Positions 22,768-31,464 of a stretch of 64,000 bases of DNA are shown in pieces. The position numbers and the translations under genes were made by a program. Under the pieces are notes generated by a model, which saw nothing but the letters and a program-made list of their open reading frames with translations, was not told the origin of the DNA and did not search any database. The stretch is from the NCBI GenBank assembly GCA_048264105.1, contig JBLXDJ010000001.1, positions 934,550 to 998,549 on the forward strand, given 5' to 3'. The DNA comes from Oceanospirillum sp048264105 (GTDB lineage: Bacteria; Pseudomonadota; Gammaproteobacteria; Pseudomonadales; Halomonadaceae). Numbering within the stretch: the stretch's first letter is position 1; the number at the start of each line of letters is the position of its first letter.

Positions 22768-24666
22768 TCAATCTCTGCCGCCTTCAAATAACTGTTCAAC
22801 ACTACCCTGAGGTTTGGCAGTACCATCGGTTTCTTTATCGCTGAGGTCGCCATTACGAGCCTCAACACGATAAATCCCCTGATACTTAGCATCTGCGACG
22901 GCTCTCAGGCGATTGCTGTCACGAATGATCTTGGGACGCAAAAACACCAGAAGGTTACGTTTGGTTTTGGTGATCTGAGTGCTGCGAAACAAGGCACCTA
23001 ACAGGGGAATATCGCCTAACAGCGGCACTTTGCTGACCGACTCCTGAACGTCATCCTGAATCAGACCACCGAGGACGATCGTTTCACCATCGGAAACCAG
23101 AATCGTCGTATCGATAGAGCGCTTGTTGGTAATGCGGTCAGCAGAGCCAGTGGCAAGAGGGTTATCTGATGGCACCAGAGACGAGACTTCCTGCAGTACT
23201 TCAAGACGAACGCTGTCATCATCGTTAATCTGAGGTTTTACTTTCAGGGTGACACCCACATCTTCACGGCTGATGGTGGTAAAAGGATTTGTCGTGGAAG
23301 AACTGGTGGTGGTTCCGGTCAGAAAAGGAACATTCTGCCCCACAACGAACTCAGCTTCTTCGTTATCAAGGGTCATGACACTGGGAGTCGAGAGCAGATT
23401 GGCATTGGAGGTTGTCGCCAGCGCCTGAATCAGCACACCCAGATCCTGCCCGCCAACAGAGCCTGCGCCCCCAAGAAAGGCACCATTCACTTTGCCGACG
23501 GTTCCTGCGCCACCTGTGGTCGCCACATCAGAGACAATCGAACCTGAAGATACACCGGCATTACCAAAGCTGGTGCCACCCACAGGCCCGTTTTCAAAAT
23601 CACCCACCAGCCACTGCACACCCAGCTGTTCGCCATTACTGCCACTGACCTCAACAATCACCGCTTCGATCAGCACCTGTGCACGGCGTATATCCAGTTG
23701 AGAAACCAGACTTTTCACTTCCGACATCACCGAAGGCTCTGCCCGAATCACCAGCGCGTTCAGGGACTCATCCGCCTGAAACTGTGCTTTGGTCATCGTC
23801 GGTGGCGCTTTTTCTGAGGATGGTGAGGCGTCGTTGATCACTTTACTCAGCAGTTCTGCAACTTTAACCGCCTCTGCGTAGTTAAGCTGGATCACCTGGG
23901 TAACGCCTTTACTCTCAAAGGGCTGATCAAGTTTTGCAATCAGGCTTTTAATACGTTTACGGTCAGGGTCACTACCCTTAAGAATCAGACGGTTAGAGCG
24001 TTCATCAGCCACAATAGTAAAACGACCGGCCTGTCCTTTTGAGGACCGGCCTGACTGAGCAGGAACCAGCTCCTCGATCAGTGTCGCCAAATCCCCCACC
24101 CAGGCATGCTGCAGACTGATCACTTCTATCTGCTCATCTTTACCACCGTCGATACTTTCAATGATGTTCTTCAGGCGTTCAATGTTAGCGGCATGATCGG
24201 AGATGATCAGGGCATTAGACGACTGCACGCCGGCTAAGTGACCATACTGGGGAACAAGGGGGCGCAATACAGGAACAACTTCAGCCACCGTGGCGGATTT
24301 AAGCTGAATCACTTCCGTCAGGAAGCTATCGCCTTTGCGGAGGCCTGACCGGTTGCCTTCCTGTTTACTGGTGGCATTGGGAATCACCTTAATGGCACCA
24401 TCCGCGGTTTCTACAGCGACAAAACCGTGAACATTCAGCACAGAAAGGAAAAGCTGATAGACGGCATCATCATCCATGGACGCCTTTGAAATAACCGTTA
24501 CCCGACCTTTAACCCTGGGATCAACAATAAAACTCTTGCCGGTAATATCGGCAATCTGGCTGATAAAGGCGTCGATCTCAGCATCTTTTATATTAACCTT
24601 CCACTGACCGGCAAAGACCGGCAGTGAAAATAGCAGAATGCTGGTTAGTATTATTCTTTTAATCAC
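22768..24666 (-). CDS. gspD: Type II secretion outer-membrane secretin GspD
   Basis: A 632-aa secretin with a signal peptide (MIKRIILTSILLFSLPVFAG), then N0 (GQWKVNIKDAEIDAFISQIA), N1-N3 domains with repeated VIQLNYA-like motifs, and the C-terminal secretin domain (SIDTTILVSDGETIVLGGL, near VPLLGDIPLLG). A Gly/Ser/Thr-rich loop lies around residues 350-400. It forms the outer-membrane channel. No obvious pilotin gene or S-domain lipobox is seen here. It is preceded by a 131-bp AT-rich gap, the longest gap in the gsp run. Confidence 0.95.
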   Translation of the reverse strand: MIKRIILTSILLFSLPVFAGQWKVNIKDAEIDAFISQIADITGKSFIVDPRVKGRVTVISKASMDDDAVYQLFLSVLNVHGFVAVETADGAIKVIPNATSKQEGNRSGLRKGDSFLTEVIQLKSATVAEVVPVLRPLVPQYGHLAGVQSSNALIISDHAANIERLKNIIESIDGGKDEQIEVISLQHAWVGDLATLIEELVPAQSGRSSKGQAGRFTIVADERSNRLILKGSDPDRKRIKSLIAKLDQPFESKGVTQVIQLNYAEAVKVAELLSKVINDASPSSEKAPPTMTKAQFQADESLNALVIRAEPSVMSEVKSLVSQLDIRRAQVLIEAVIVEVSGSNGEQLGVQWLVGDFENGPVGGTSFGNAGVSSGSIVSDVATTGGAGTVGKVNGAFLGGAGSVGGQDLGVLIQALATTSNANLLSTPSVMTLDNEEAEFVVGQNVPFLTGTTTSSSTTNPFTTISREDVGVTLKVKPQINDDDSVRLEVLQEVSSLVPSDNPLATGSADRITNKRSIDTTILVSDGETIVLGGLIQDDVQESVSKVPLLGDIPLLGALFRSTQITKTKRNLLVFLRPKIIRDSNRLRAVADAKYQGIYRVEARNGDLSDKETDGTAKPQGSVEQLFEGGRD

Positions 24667-24797
24667 CGAAACTCCGTTTCTATCATGTTAGACAGCCAGA
24701 GAAAACTCATTAAAAACCGGCTAGTTATATACAATCTAGTACATCTAAAAAATATAAAACATTAAATAATATGCTACATCCTGTTTTACCAAAATTC
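24667..24797 (-). other. 131-bp AT-rich gap between gspC and gspD
   Basis: No hairpin terminator and no open frame are visible. The sequence is much more AT-rich than the flanking genes. An internal promoter feeding gspD onwards is possible, but no -35/-10 pair with good spacing is clear. Confidence 0.5.
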
Positions 24798-25718
24798 CTA
24801 CTGGCTAACAGGAAAAGCCACCACAAACTGGCGTGATCCGCGCTGAATCATCACTTCAACTTCACGCTGTTTTGACAGCGTACCCAACAACTGGGCATCT
24901 GACTGGGGATCACCCAGTTTGGAGCCGTTGACAGAGAGGATGACATCCCCTATTTCAAGACCTGCGGAGGTTAACAAGGGCGCATAGGGACTGTTGCCAA
25001 TCTGATAGCCTCCTCCCGAAGCGGGTGTTATACCGGCTTCATTGAGTAGCGCCGAAGGATCCGCCTGTATTTTCTCCTGATACTTGCGCATAAAGGCTGC
25101 GGCATTCAGCCTGCGGATATCTGTGCCTAGCTCAGTCTCCGGCAGATTACGTACCGCTTTTGGCTGCACAGGGGCCACCGCAGATGCTGTTCGCACAGGG
25201 GCAGATCGTTGAGGGGCAACATCAGAAACCTGAGACGACACCAGCCCACCGGAGGAGGAAGACTCTTTAAAATAAAGCGCCTCAGGACTGCCATTACGAT
25301 CCAGCACCACATGATCATCATGCACCGTTTTCAGGCGGATGCCGGATTCTACAGTATCACCGACTTTGTAATAGCTGGCTTTCTTATTCAAAGTTGCGAT
25401 GATCGCACCTGAGTTAATATTTTCCGGGGCTACAAAAACGGCACTCAACACCATTTTGAGTGGTGTTTTGGGCATGACCACCGGTTCAGGGGTTTGTTCT
25501 TCCTCCACAAACAGGCGGTCATAGGCCAGATCCGAAGGTTCAACGGTTGGACGCTGACCGGCGATCAGCCATTGCTCAACAACCCGGTTAGAAAGCTCAG
25601 TGCTAACCGACGCGCCTGCAGATTGCCCCACAAGAGCACCGCCCTGCCAGCCAATAACGGCCACCAGAACAGAACCCGCTATTGGAGCTAACAGATTCTG
25701 AATATTGAGCAAATTCAT
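24798..25718 (-). CDS. gspC: Type II secretion protein GspC
   Basis: A 306-aa inner-membrane protein that bridges to the GspD secretin. A short N-terminus and membrane helix (~13-32) lead to the periplasmic homology region (~90-155; LKMVLSAVFVAPENINSGAIIA, with YKVGDTVESG) and a C-terminal PDZ-like domain (~215-300; GYQIGNSPYAPLLTSAGLEIGDVI). A Ser/Val-rich linker lies between. Length is normal. The ATG overlaps the gspN stop by one base (TGATG), indicating coupled translation. Confidence 0.93.
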   Translation of the reverse strand: MNLLNIQNLLAPIAGSVLVAVIGWQGGALVGQSAGASVSTELSNRVVEQWLIAGQRPTVEPSDLAYDRLFVEEEQTPEPVVMPKTPLKMVLSAVFVAPENINSGAIIATLNKKASYYKVGDTVESGIRLKTVHDDHVVLDRNGSPEALYFKESSSSGGLVSSQVSDVAPQRSAPVRTASAVAPVQPKAVRNLPETELGTDIRRLNAAAFMRKYQEKIQADPSALLNEAGITPASGGGYQIGNSPYAPLLTSAGLEIGDVILSVNGSKLGDPQSDAQLLGTLSKQREVEVMIQRGSRQFVVAFPVSQ

Positions 25719-26521
25719 CAGAACAGTTTCTCCTTGTATTTCACCAGCGCCTGATCCGCAGGCTTTCTGGGTACGGGCAGATCGGGAACCGCCTGCTTAA
25801 GTCGTCCATTAACTCTGGCGGACAACCAGCCATCCGGCTTTAAAGCAGCCTCCACCAATACACCTTCCTGCCCCAGCTGCGTCACAACAACCCGTATTTC
25901 ATCAGAAGATTTTTCTTTAGCGGACGCCGTGGTCGTCGCTCGGATCGCCAGCTGCGGATAACGGATCAGTTGAGGAGAGCCTGCACCGGGTGGCAGAAAG
26001 TAGGTATCGCCCCCCTGCCAGATAACAGCACCCGACAGAGACTGGGGTCGCCCATCAGCATAAGAGAACGCCAGGTCATTAACCGATGCAACGCCCGATA
26101 TCCAGGCTTTATTCTGTTTCAGAAAAGGATTGAGGAGTAGCGGATGAACCTGACCGGACAGCTGACCGGACACGCGGGAAAAATCCCAGCCGGGAGAAGC
26201 AACAAGATCCAGCTGACTGCCGGGATGCCTCAGGCTGAGTGCAGCCCATTCACCATGCTGCCAAAGAGCAGACAAACCCAGCTGCCAGTGAGTCTTAAGC
26301 TGGAGTTCCCGCCCCTGGTCTGCTACGGCAAGAACCGCCTCTCCCTGCCAGACGCTTCCGCCGACAGCACTGACGGACAGCTGGCGAGGAAGATTAAGGT
26401 GCGGCGCGGCATAATCCCAGACCAAAGAAGCCGGAAAGTTGGCCACCAGCCCAAGAACAAAGGCCAGTGGCAAAATGCGCTTCACCCATTTTTTCGGGAA
26501 AAATCCACTGAAGTGACCCAT
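25718..26521 (-). CDS. gspN: Type II secretion protein GspN, first gsp gene
   Basis: A 267-aa protein with an N-terminal membrane helix (RILPLAFVLGLVANFPASLVWDY) and a periplasmic body containing the GspN motifs GSVWQGEAVL and LSGAVIWQGG. GspN is a non-essential accessory found in some T2SS, with an unclear role near the envelope channel. It normally ends the cluster; here it is first and begins only 9 bp after the dnaQ stop, so the T2SS may be partly transcribed from the rnhA/dnaQ side. Confidence 0.85.
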   Translation of the reverse strand: MGHFSGFFPKKWVKRILPLAFVLGLVANFPASLVWDYAAPHLNLPRQLSVSAVGGSVWQGEAVLAVADQGRELQLKTHWQLGLSALWQHGEWAALSLRHPGSQLDLVASPGWDFSRVSGQLSGQVHPLLLNPFLKQNKAWISGVASVNDLAFSYADGRPQSLSGAVIWQGGDTYFLPPGAGSPQLIRYPQLAIRATTTASAKEKSSDEIRVVVTQLGQEGVLVEAALKPDGWLSARVNGRLKQAVPDLPVPRKPADQALVKYKEKLF

Positions 26522-26530
26522 AAAATCCTT

Positions 26531-27244
26531 TTAACTTAATCGGTCCCAAAGCCCCTCAATAGAGGCAATTTTTTCCTGATGCGCTGCCAGCTCTTCATCC
26601 GTTGCTGCAATGATAGGGAGCGGGTTCCGGCTACTGCTCAGGCGATGAATACTGGTAACATCAGAATGGTCATTACCACCCTCCTCACTTTCAGCCACCA
26701 GCTTCAGATCCGTTTGACCACCGGTCATCCGCAAATAGACGTCTGCCAGAATCTCGGCATCAAGCAATGCGCCGTGCAGCTCACGGTGAGAGTTATCGAT
26801 ATCGTATTTTTTACAGAGGGCATCCAGCGAGTGACGGGAACCGGGATGCATCTGGCGCGACATCACCAGGGTATCAAGAATCTGGCAGTGATCTTCCGTC
26901 TTACCAAAGGAAGAACCCGTGGCCTCATCCAGCCATTTGAACTCGTGATCCATAAAACCCACATCGAAGGGCGCATTATGAATCACCAGCTGGCTACCGC
27001 GGATAAAATCAAAAAACTCCTGAGCGACCTGAGCAAATACAGGCTTATCGCTCAGAAACTGCAGAGAAATACCGTGTACTTCTTCTGCTTCCACATCAAT
27101 ATCCCGTTCCGGATGGATATACTGATGGTAAGTCCGGCCCGTAAATTTGCGGTTGATCAGTTCCACACAACCGATCTCAATAATACGGTGACCCTGAGAG
27201 GGTTCCAGACCGGTTGTTTCAGTATCCAGTACAATTTGTCTCAT
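26531..27244 (-). CDS. dnaQ: DNA polymerase III subunit epsilon (proofreading exonuclease)
   Basis: A 237-aa cytoplasmic 3'-5' exonuclease of the replisome. Exo I is LDTETTGLEP (D7, E9), Exo II is NAPFDVGFMDHEF, and Exo III contains H-x4-D in HGALLDAEILAD. The C-terminal ~50 residues, which bind the alpha subunit, are present. Length is typical. It lies between rnhA and gspN in the same direction. The rnhA-dnaQ adjacency is conserved in gammaproteobacteria, whereas the gsp genes immediately downstream are not. Confidence 0.94.
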   Translation of the reverse strand: MRQIVLDTETTGLEPSQGHRIIEIGCVELINRKFTGRTYHQYIHPERDIDVEAEEVHGISLQFLSDKPVFAQVAQEFFDFIRGSQLVIHNAPFDVGFMDHEFKWLDEATGSSFGKTEDHCQILDTLVMSRQMHPGSRHSLDALCKKYDIDNSHRELHGALLDAEILADVYLRMTGGQTDLKLVAESEEGGNDHSDVTSIHRLSSSRNPLPIIAATDEELAAHQEKIASIEGLWDRLS

Positions 27245-27336
27245 GACGGGGTATTCTCAAAACAATTCAACACAACAAAAGCTCAAAAGAAAACAGCTCA
27301 ACAAGAAAGCGGGCATGGCCCCTCGGCACAGAACGA

Positions 27337-27780
27337 TCAACCTGCCAGAAGTTCGGCGATCGCCTCATTTGCGAGTTCATCAGCCCTTTCATTATCCGGG
27401 TGACCGGCATGGCCTTTAACCCAGGACCATTTCACCTGATGCCGACCGACCGCTTCATCCAGTCGCATCCACAAATCCCGGTTTTTAACCGGCTTTTTAT
27501 CCGCTGTTTTCCAGCCTCGTTTTTTCCAGTTATGAATCCACTGGGTTATCCCCTGTCGCAAATACTGAGAGTCCGTGGTCAGCTCAATATCGCAGGGGCG
27601 CTTGAGTAATTCCAGAGCCTGAATCGCAGCCATCAGCTCCATTCGGTTGTTCGTTGTTTCGGGTTCTGAACCCTTAATCTCTTTTTTGGCATCGCCATAG
27701 TAGAGAATCGCTCCCCAGCCACCCGGGCCGGGGTTTCCTTTACAACCGCCATCGGTAAATATTCGTACTTGCTTACTCAA
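27337..27780 (-). CDS. rnhA: Ribonuclease HI
   Basis: A 147-aa enzyme that degrades RNA in RNA-DNA hybrids. The catalytic residues are visible: Asp in FTDGGCKGNPG, Glu in NRMELMAAI, Asp in TTDSQYLRQG, and Asp in NERADELAN. The start is a TTG at 27780 with CAGGAG six bases upstream; the in-frame ATGs at 27801 and 27795 overlap that ribosome site and add residues foreign to the family. dnaQ follows after about 90 bp. Confidence 0.93.
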   Translation of the reverse strand: MSKQVRIFTDGGCKGNPGPGGWGAILYYGDAKKEIKGSEPETTNNRMELMAAIQALELLKRPCDIELTTDSQYLRQGITQWIHNWKKRGWKTADKKPVKNRDLWMRLDEAVGRHQVKWSWVKGHAGHPDNERADELANEAIAELLAG

Positions 27781-27845
27781 GAAAAACTCCTGCATCAACA
27801 CTTATGGATGCACTTCAGATCTGTCACAAGGGGCAATAATATCAG

Positions 27846-28646
27846 CTATTTAGGCTTACGTGTCTTTTCACGGTAGTGATGATGGCTCATACCTTTGTTC
27901 GATGCAGGCGAGACCACTCCGGGAATAAACTGATTCTGCTGCCAGCGCTGACGGATCGGCGTTGAACACCCCACCTCTTTTTTGGCCCAGACAATATAAG
28001 CAGCACCAAAACGATTCAGCATACCAACGGAGTCCAGCCAGCGACTCTTCTCCAGCCAGCTGCGGCTATTCACCGCCGGACGCAACATAACCGTTTCAAC
28101 ATCTTCTATCCGGTAATCCAGCAGCGTCAGCCAGTCATTAAGACGGCCAAGCCCGATGAAACGTCCACCCCAGGGGACTTTCTTTCGGGAACGGACAAGG
28201 CGGCAGGCATTCCAGCTACTGACAGGATTAAACCCCACAATAATCAGATGCCCTTTATGCTGCGTCACCCGTGCGGCTTCCCGCAACACCAGATGCGGAT
28301 TTTCAACGAAATCAAGCAGATGATGAAGAATAACAACATCAATACTGTCATCTGGCAGCGGAAGTGCATCTGCTTTGGAAACCAAAACAGAATCCCCCGC
28401 ATCAGAAACCAACTCAGGACTCCAGACAATGGGATGCTTAATCGGTGTCAGATGCTCAAGGGATACATGGGGCGACACCCCAAGATTGAGAAAATGGTAA
28501 CCAAAGGTCTTGGCCAAAAAGGGTTCCAGCCGCGCAGACTCAGCCTCAAACAGCTCACGCCCTAGAGGTTGTCGCCACCACAGCTCAAGGGCATCGGAGA
28601 ATGCCGCCAGAGATCGTCTGTCTTTTCTCAAACCGGTAAATTTCAC
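27846..28646 (-). CDS. Class I SAM-dependent methyltransferase (Methyltransf_11 type)
   Basis: A 266-aa protein in the gene position conserved in many gammaproteobacteria between gloB and rnhA. The SAM-binding motif is degenerate (FLNLGVSPHVS), while the later ADALPLPDDSIDVVILHHLLDF is typical of Methyltransf_11 (motif IV region). The C-terminus is basic (MSHHHYREKTRKPK). The substrate is unknown. It is divergent from gloB across about 180 bp and precedes rnhA by 65 bp. Confidence 0.82.
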   Translation of the reverse strand: MKFTGLRKDRRSLAAFSDALELWWRQPLGRELFEAESARLEPFLAKTFGYHFLNLGVSPHVSLEHLTPIKHPIVWSPELVSDAGDSVLVSKADALPLPDDSIDVVILHHLLDFVENPHLVLREAARVTQHKGHLIIVGFNPVSSWNACRLVRSRKKVPWGGRFIGLGRLNDWLTLLDYRIEDVETVMLRPAVNSRSWLEKSRWLDSVGMLNRFGAAYIVWAKKEVGCSTPIRQRWQQNQFIPGVVSPASNKGMSHHHYREKTRKPK

Positions 28647-28824
28647 AGCACCTACCGCTCCCTTATTCCGAACAAAAAAATGGCCGATTTACTCAGACAA
28701 CAATCAATCAGTTGAAAACAGATCCATGGCTAAGTCATCATGTTAAAAAACAATCAGTTAAGCTTAGCATCATTTAAACGTCTGACTTTAGCCCTGATCG
28801 CCCTTATACACCAGAGAGTTGACT

Positions 28825-29586
28825 ATGTTAGAGATTAAACCGATACCCGCATTCAATGATAACTACATCTGGCTCATCACCAATGGCGATTCCGAAGCCT
28901 GGGTTGTAGATCCCGGCGACGCCCTTCCGGTAATAGACCACCTGAGTGCAGAAAAGCTCCTGCTGAAAGGCATCCTGATTACCCACCACCATAAAGATCA
29001 CACCGGTGGCGTAGTACAACTGAAAGAGACCTATAACGTAAAAGCCTTTGGTGCGGACGTCGCTGATTGCACTGATGTGGTTTTGGCCGAAGGGGACACT
29101 CAGGAAGTACTTGGAACAACCTTCAAAACACTGTCTATCCCCGGACATACACTGGATCATGTCGGCTTTTATGCTGAACAGGAGCAGATTCTTTTTTGCG
29201 GCGACACTCTGTTCTTCGCAGGCTGCGGCAGAATCTTTGAAGGAACACCAAAGCAGATGTATACCTCTCTGATGAAACTCGCTGCACTACCTGACGAGAC
29301 CCGGGTATATGCCACCCACGAATACACTCAGGCCAACCTGAAATTTGCTGTTGCCGTTGAGCCGGACAGCCCCTATGTCCTTAAAGCCATTCATAAAACA
29401 GATCAGATTCGTAACAGTAAATTACCGACTTTACCCACGACAATTGGCGATGAAAAATGTCATAATCCGTTCCTCAGAAGTCACCAGCCCCCGGTTATCG
29501 CTGCCGCTACGGAGCAATCGGGCACGTTAGTTGTTGATCCTGTTGAGGTTTTTGCCGCGATTCGTCAGTGGAAAGACAATTTCTAA
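28825..29586 (+). CDS. gloB: Hydroxyacylglutathione hydrolase (glyoxalase II)
   Basis: A 253-aa metallo-beta-lactamase-fold enzyme that hydrolyses S-lactoylglutathione in methylglyoxal detoxification. Metal ligands are visible in THHHKDHTGG (H-x-H-x-D-H), His in PGHTLDHVG, Asp in FCGDTLF and His in THEYT. The C-terminal HAGH domain (NPFLR) is present. The ATG at 28825 is preferred over a TTG six bases upstream. mltD follows after 29 bp in the same direction. Confidence 0.95.
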   Translation: MLEIKPIPAFNDNYIWLITNGDSEAWVVDPGDALPVIDHLSAEKLLLKGILITHHHKDHTGGVVQLKETYNVKAFGADVADCTDVVLAEGDTQEVLGTTFKTLSIPGHTLDHVGFYAEQEQILFCGDTLFFAGCGRIFEGTPKQMYTSLMKLAALPDETRVYATHEYTQANLKFAVAVEPDSPYVLKAIHKTDQIRNSKLPTLPTTIGDEKCHNPFLRSHQPPVIAAATEQSGTLVVDPVEVFAAIRQWKDNF

Positions 29587-29615
29587 TCAGGACCGAACCC
29601 AGTTATCTATTATTT

Positions 29616-31298
29616 ATGATGGTTACCAAAATCAAAAAAGCCGGTATTTGCCTCTTACCCGTCACCTTGTCATTGGCATTATCCGGCTGCGTTACCACGA
29701 AGCCTGCTGCTGAGCAGGCTCCTGTCGCTAATTCTGCTGTTGCACCAGCTGATGAACATTTCATCTCGCTGAACGCTTATCGCGCTCAAAGCGAACAAAC
29801 GATTCAGGACCTTGGCCTGACCAGTCCGGACGTCGATAGTTCCGGCACGGAATGGCGTTCCTGGGATACTCCGGCACTGCCACAGTTCAACCTGTGGGAT
29901 CGTTTGCTGCAGAGCTTTAAGCTGGATCTTGAGACCACCAATCCACGAATTGAAGCTCAGCTGAACTGGTATAAGCGCCACCCCCGTTATCTGGAGCGCG
30001 TATTCACCCGCGCCGAGCGCTATATGTTCCATGTTGTAGAAGAAGTGGAAGCCCGCAACCTGCCGGGTGAGCTGGCTCTGCTGCCTATCGTGGAAAGTGC
30101 TTACGACCCCTTTGCCTACTCCCACGGCCGTGCATCCGGTATGTGGCAGTTTATTCCGTCTACGGCCCGCTATTTCGGTATTGAAAATGACTGGTGGTAC
30201 GACGGTCGCCGTGACGTTCTTGATTCCACCGATGCAGCTCTGACCTATCTGGATCGTCTGGCCCGCCGTTTTGACGGTGACTGGATGCATGCGCTGGCGG
30301 CCTACAATTCAGGTGGCGGCACAGTGAATCGTGCGATCCGCAAAAACCGCGAAGCCAACAGGCCCACCAGTTACTGGGCTCTGAAACTGCCGGATGAAAC
30401 CAAGGCTTATGTTCCTAAGCTGATCGCGCTGGCCAAACTGGTGAAATACTCAGAGAAGTACGGCATCAAGCTGCGTCATATCCCGAACGAGCCTTATTTT
30501 GCGGCTGTTAACACCGAGGCGCAGATCGATCTTGCTCAGGCCGCCAAGATGGCAGACATCACCATCAACGAACTCTATCTGCTGAACCCCGGTTACAGTC
30601 AGTGGGCAACCTCGCCCAACGGCCCTCACCGCCTGCTGGTGCCGGTAGAAAATGCAGCGATTTTTGAAGAAAATCTGGCTAAGGTTCCCCCTAAAAACCG
30701 CATTGCATGGCAGCGCTATAAAGTTGAATCCGGCGATAGCCTGATCAGCATTGCCAAGCGTTTCCGGACAACCCCCGAGCTGATCCGCGATGCTAACCAG
30801 ATGCGCGGCAACTCAATCCGTGCCGGCAGCAAGCTGCTGATCCCTATCCCGAAAGCCAGCGCCAGCCACTACGCACTGAGTTCCGGCCAACGCCTGAAGC
30901 GTAAACAGGGCTACGACCGCAGTAACACCGGCGGCAACAAGATCGTGCACTATGTTCAGCCGGGTGACAGCTTCTGGGGTCTATCCCGCAAGCACAAGGT
31001 CGGCATCCGTGAACTGGCACGCTGGAACGGCATGGCGCCGAACGACCCGCTGATGCCGGGCAAAAAACTGGTGATCTGGTCAAAAGCGGAACGCACGGTC
31101 AGCAGCAATGCCAAAAACCGCAAAATTATCCGCCGCGTTGGCTACAAGGTTCGTCAGGGTGACTCCCTTGCCCGCATCGCCGGTAAATTCAATGTCAGCG
31201 TCAAGCAGATTGTCAGCTGGAATAAAATTGATAAGCGCAAATACCTTCAGCCGGGTCAGAGCCTGACGCTCTACGTGGATGTTACCCGCAGCCACTAA
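29616..31298 (+). CDS. mltD: Membrane-bound lytic murein transglycosylase D with three LysM domains
   Basis: A 560-aa lipoprotein: the signal peptide ends in LALSGC, the lipobox Cys, predicting outer-membrane anchoring. The SLT domain (~130-260) has the catalytic Glu in VESAYDPFAYS and the conserved GMWQFIPSTAR and AAYNSGGG. Three C-terminal LysM repeats (starting at YKVESGDSLISI, HYVQPGDSFWGL and YKVRQGDSLARI) bind peptidoglycan; E. coli MltD has two and is ~450 aa, so this one is longer. It cleaves glycan strands to 1,6-anhydro products. Start: ATG 29616 (or 29619) just after gloB. It is followed by a terminator and the peptide importer genes. Confidence 0.93.
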   Translation: MMVTKIKKAGICLLPVTLSLALSGCVTTKPAAEQAPVANSAVAPADEHFISLNAYRAQSEQTIQDLGLTSPDVDSSGTEWRSWDTPALPQFNLWDRLLQSFKLDLETTNPRIEAQLNWYKRHPRYLERVFTRAERYMFHVVEEVEARNLPGELALLPIVESAYDPFAYSHGRASGMWQFIPSTARYFGIENDWWYDGRRDVLDSTDAALTYLDRLARRFDGDWMHALAAYNSGGGTVNRAIRKNREANRPTSYWALKLPDETKAYVPKLIALAKLVKYSEKYGIKLRHIPNEPYFAAVNTEAQIDLAQAAKMADITINELYLLNPGYSQWATSPNGPHRLLVPVENAAIFEENLAKVPPKNRIAWQRYKVESGDSLISIAKRFRTTPELIRDANQMRGNSIRAGSKLLIPIPKASASHYALSSGQRLKRKQGYDRSNTGGNKIVHYVQPGDSFWGLSRKHKVGIRELARWNGMAPNDPLMPGKKLVIWSKAERTVSSNAKNRKIIRRVGYKVRQGDSLARIAGKFNVSVKQIVSWNKIDKRKYLQPGQSLTLYVDVTRSH

Positions 31299-31340
31299 TC
31301 TGAACCGAATGCGTTTATTTCAGTCTTAAAGCTGAAGACC

Positions 31341-31370
31341 TCAAAAAAGGGTGCTATGCACCCTTTTTTG
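31341..31370 (+). terminator. Rho-independent terminator after mltD
   Basis: A-run, GGGTGC-TAT-GCACCC, then TTTTTT (31343-31369), 45 bp after the mltD stop. Confidence 0.9.
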
Positions 31371-31464
31371 TTGCCTATATTTCAGAGTTACGTATTCTTT
31401 AATGATCGATAAAATATGCGTAGCCTATTGAAGAATATAAGAAAATTGGCAGGAGCCTCCCACT

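Noticed and set aside
22767..22892. Longer GspE N-terminus from an upstream in-frame start
   Set aside because: It overlaps gspD coding sequence and adds a hydrophobic stretch absent from GspE proteins; ATG 22766 directly after the gspD stop is better.
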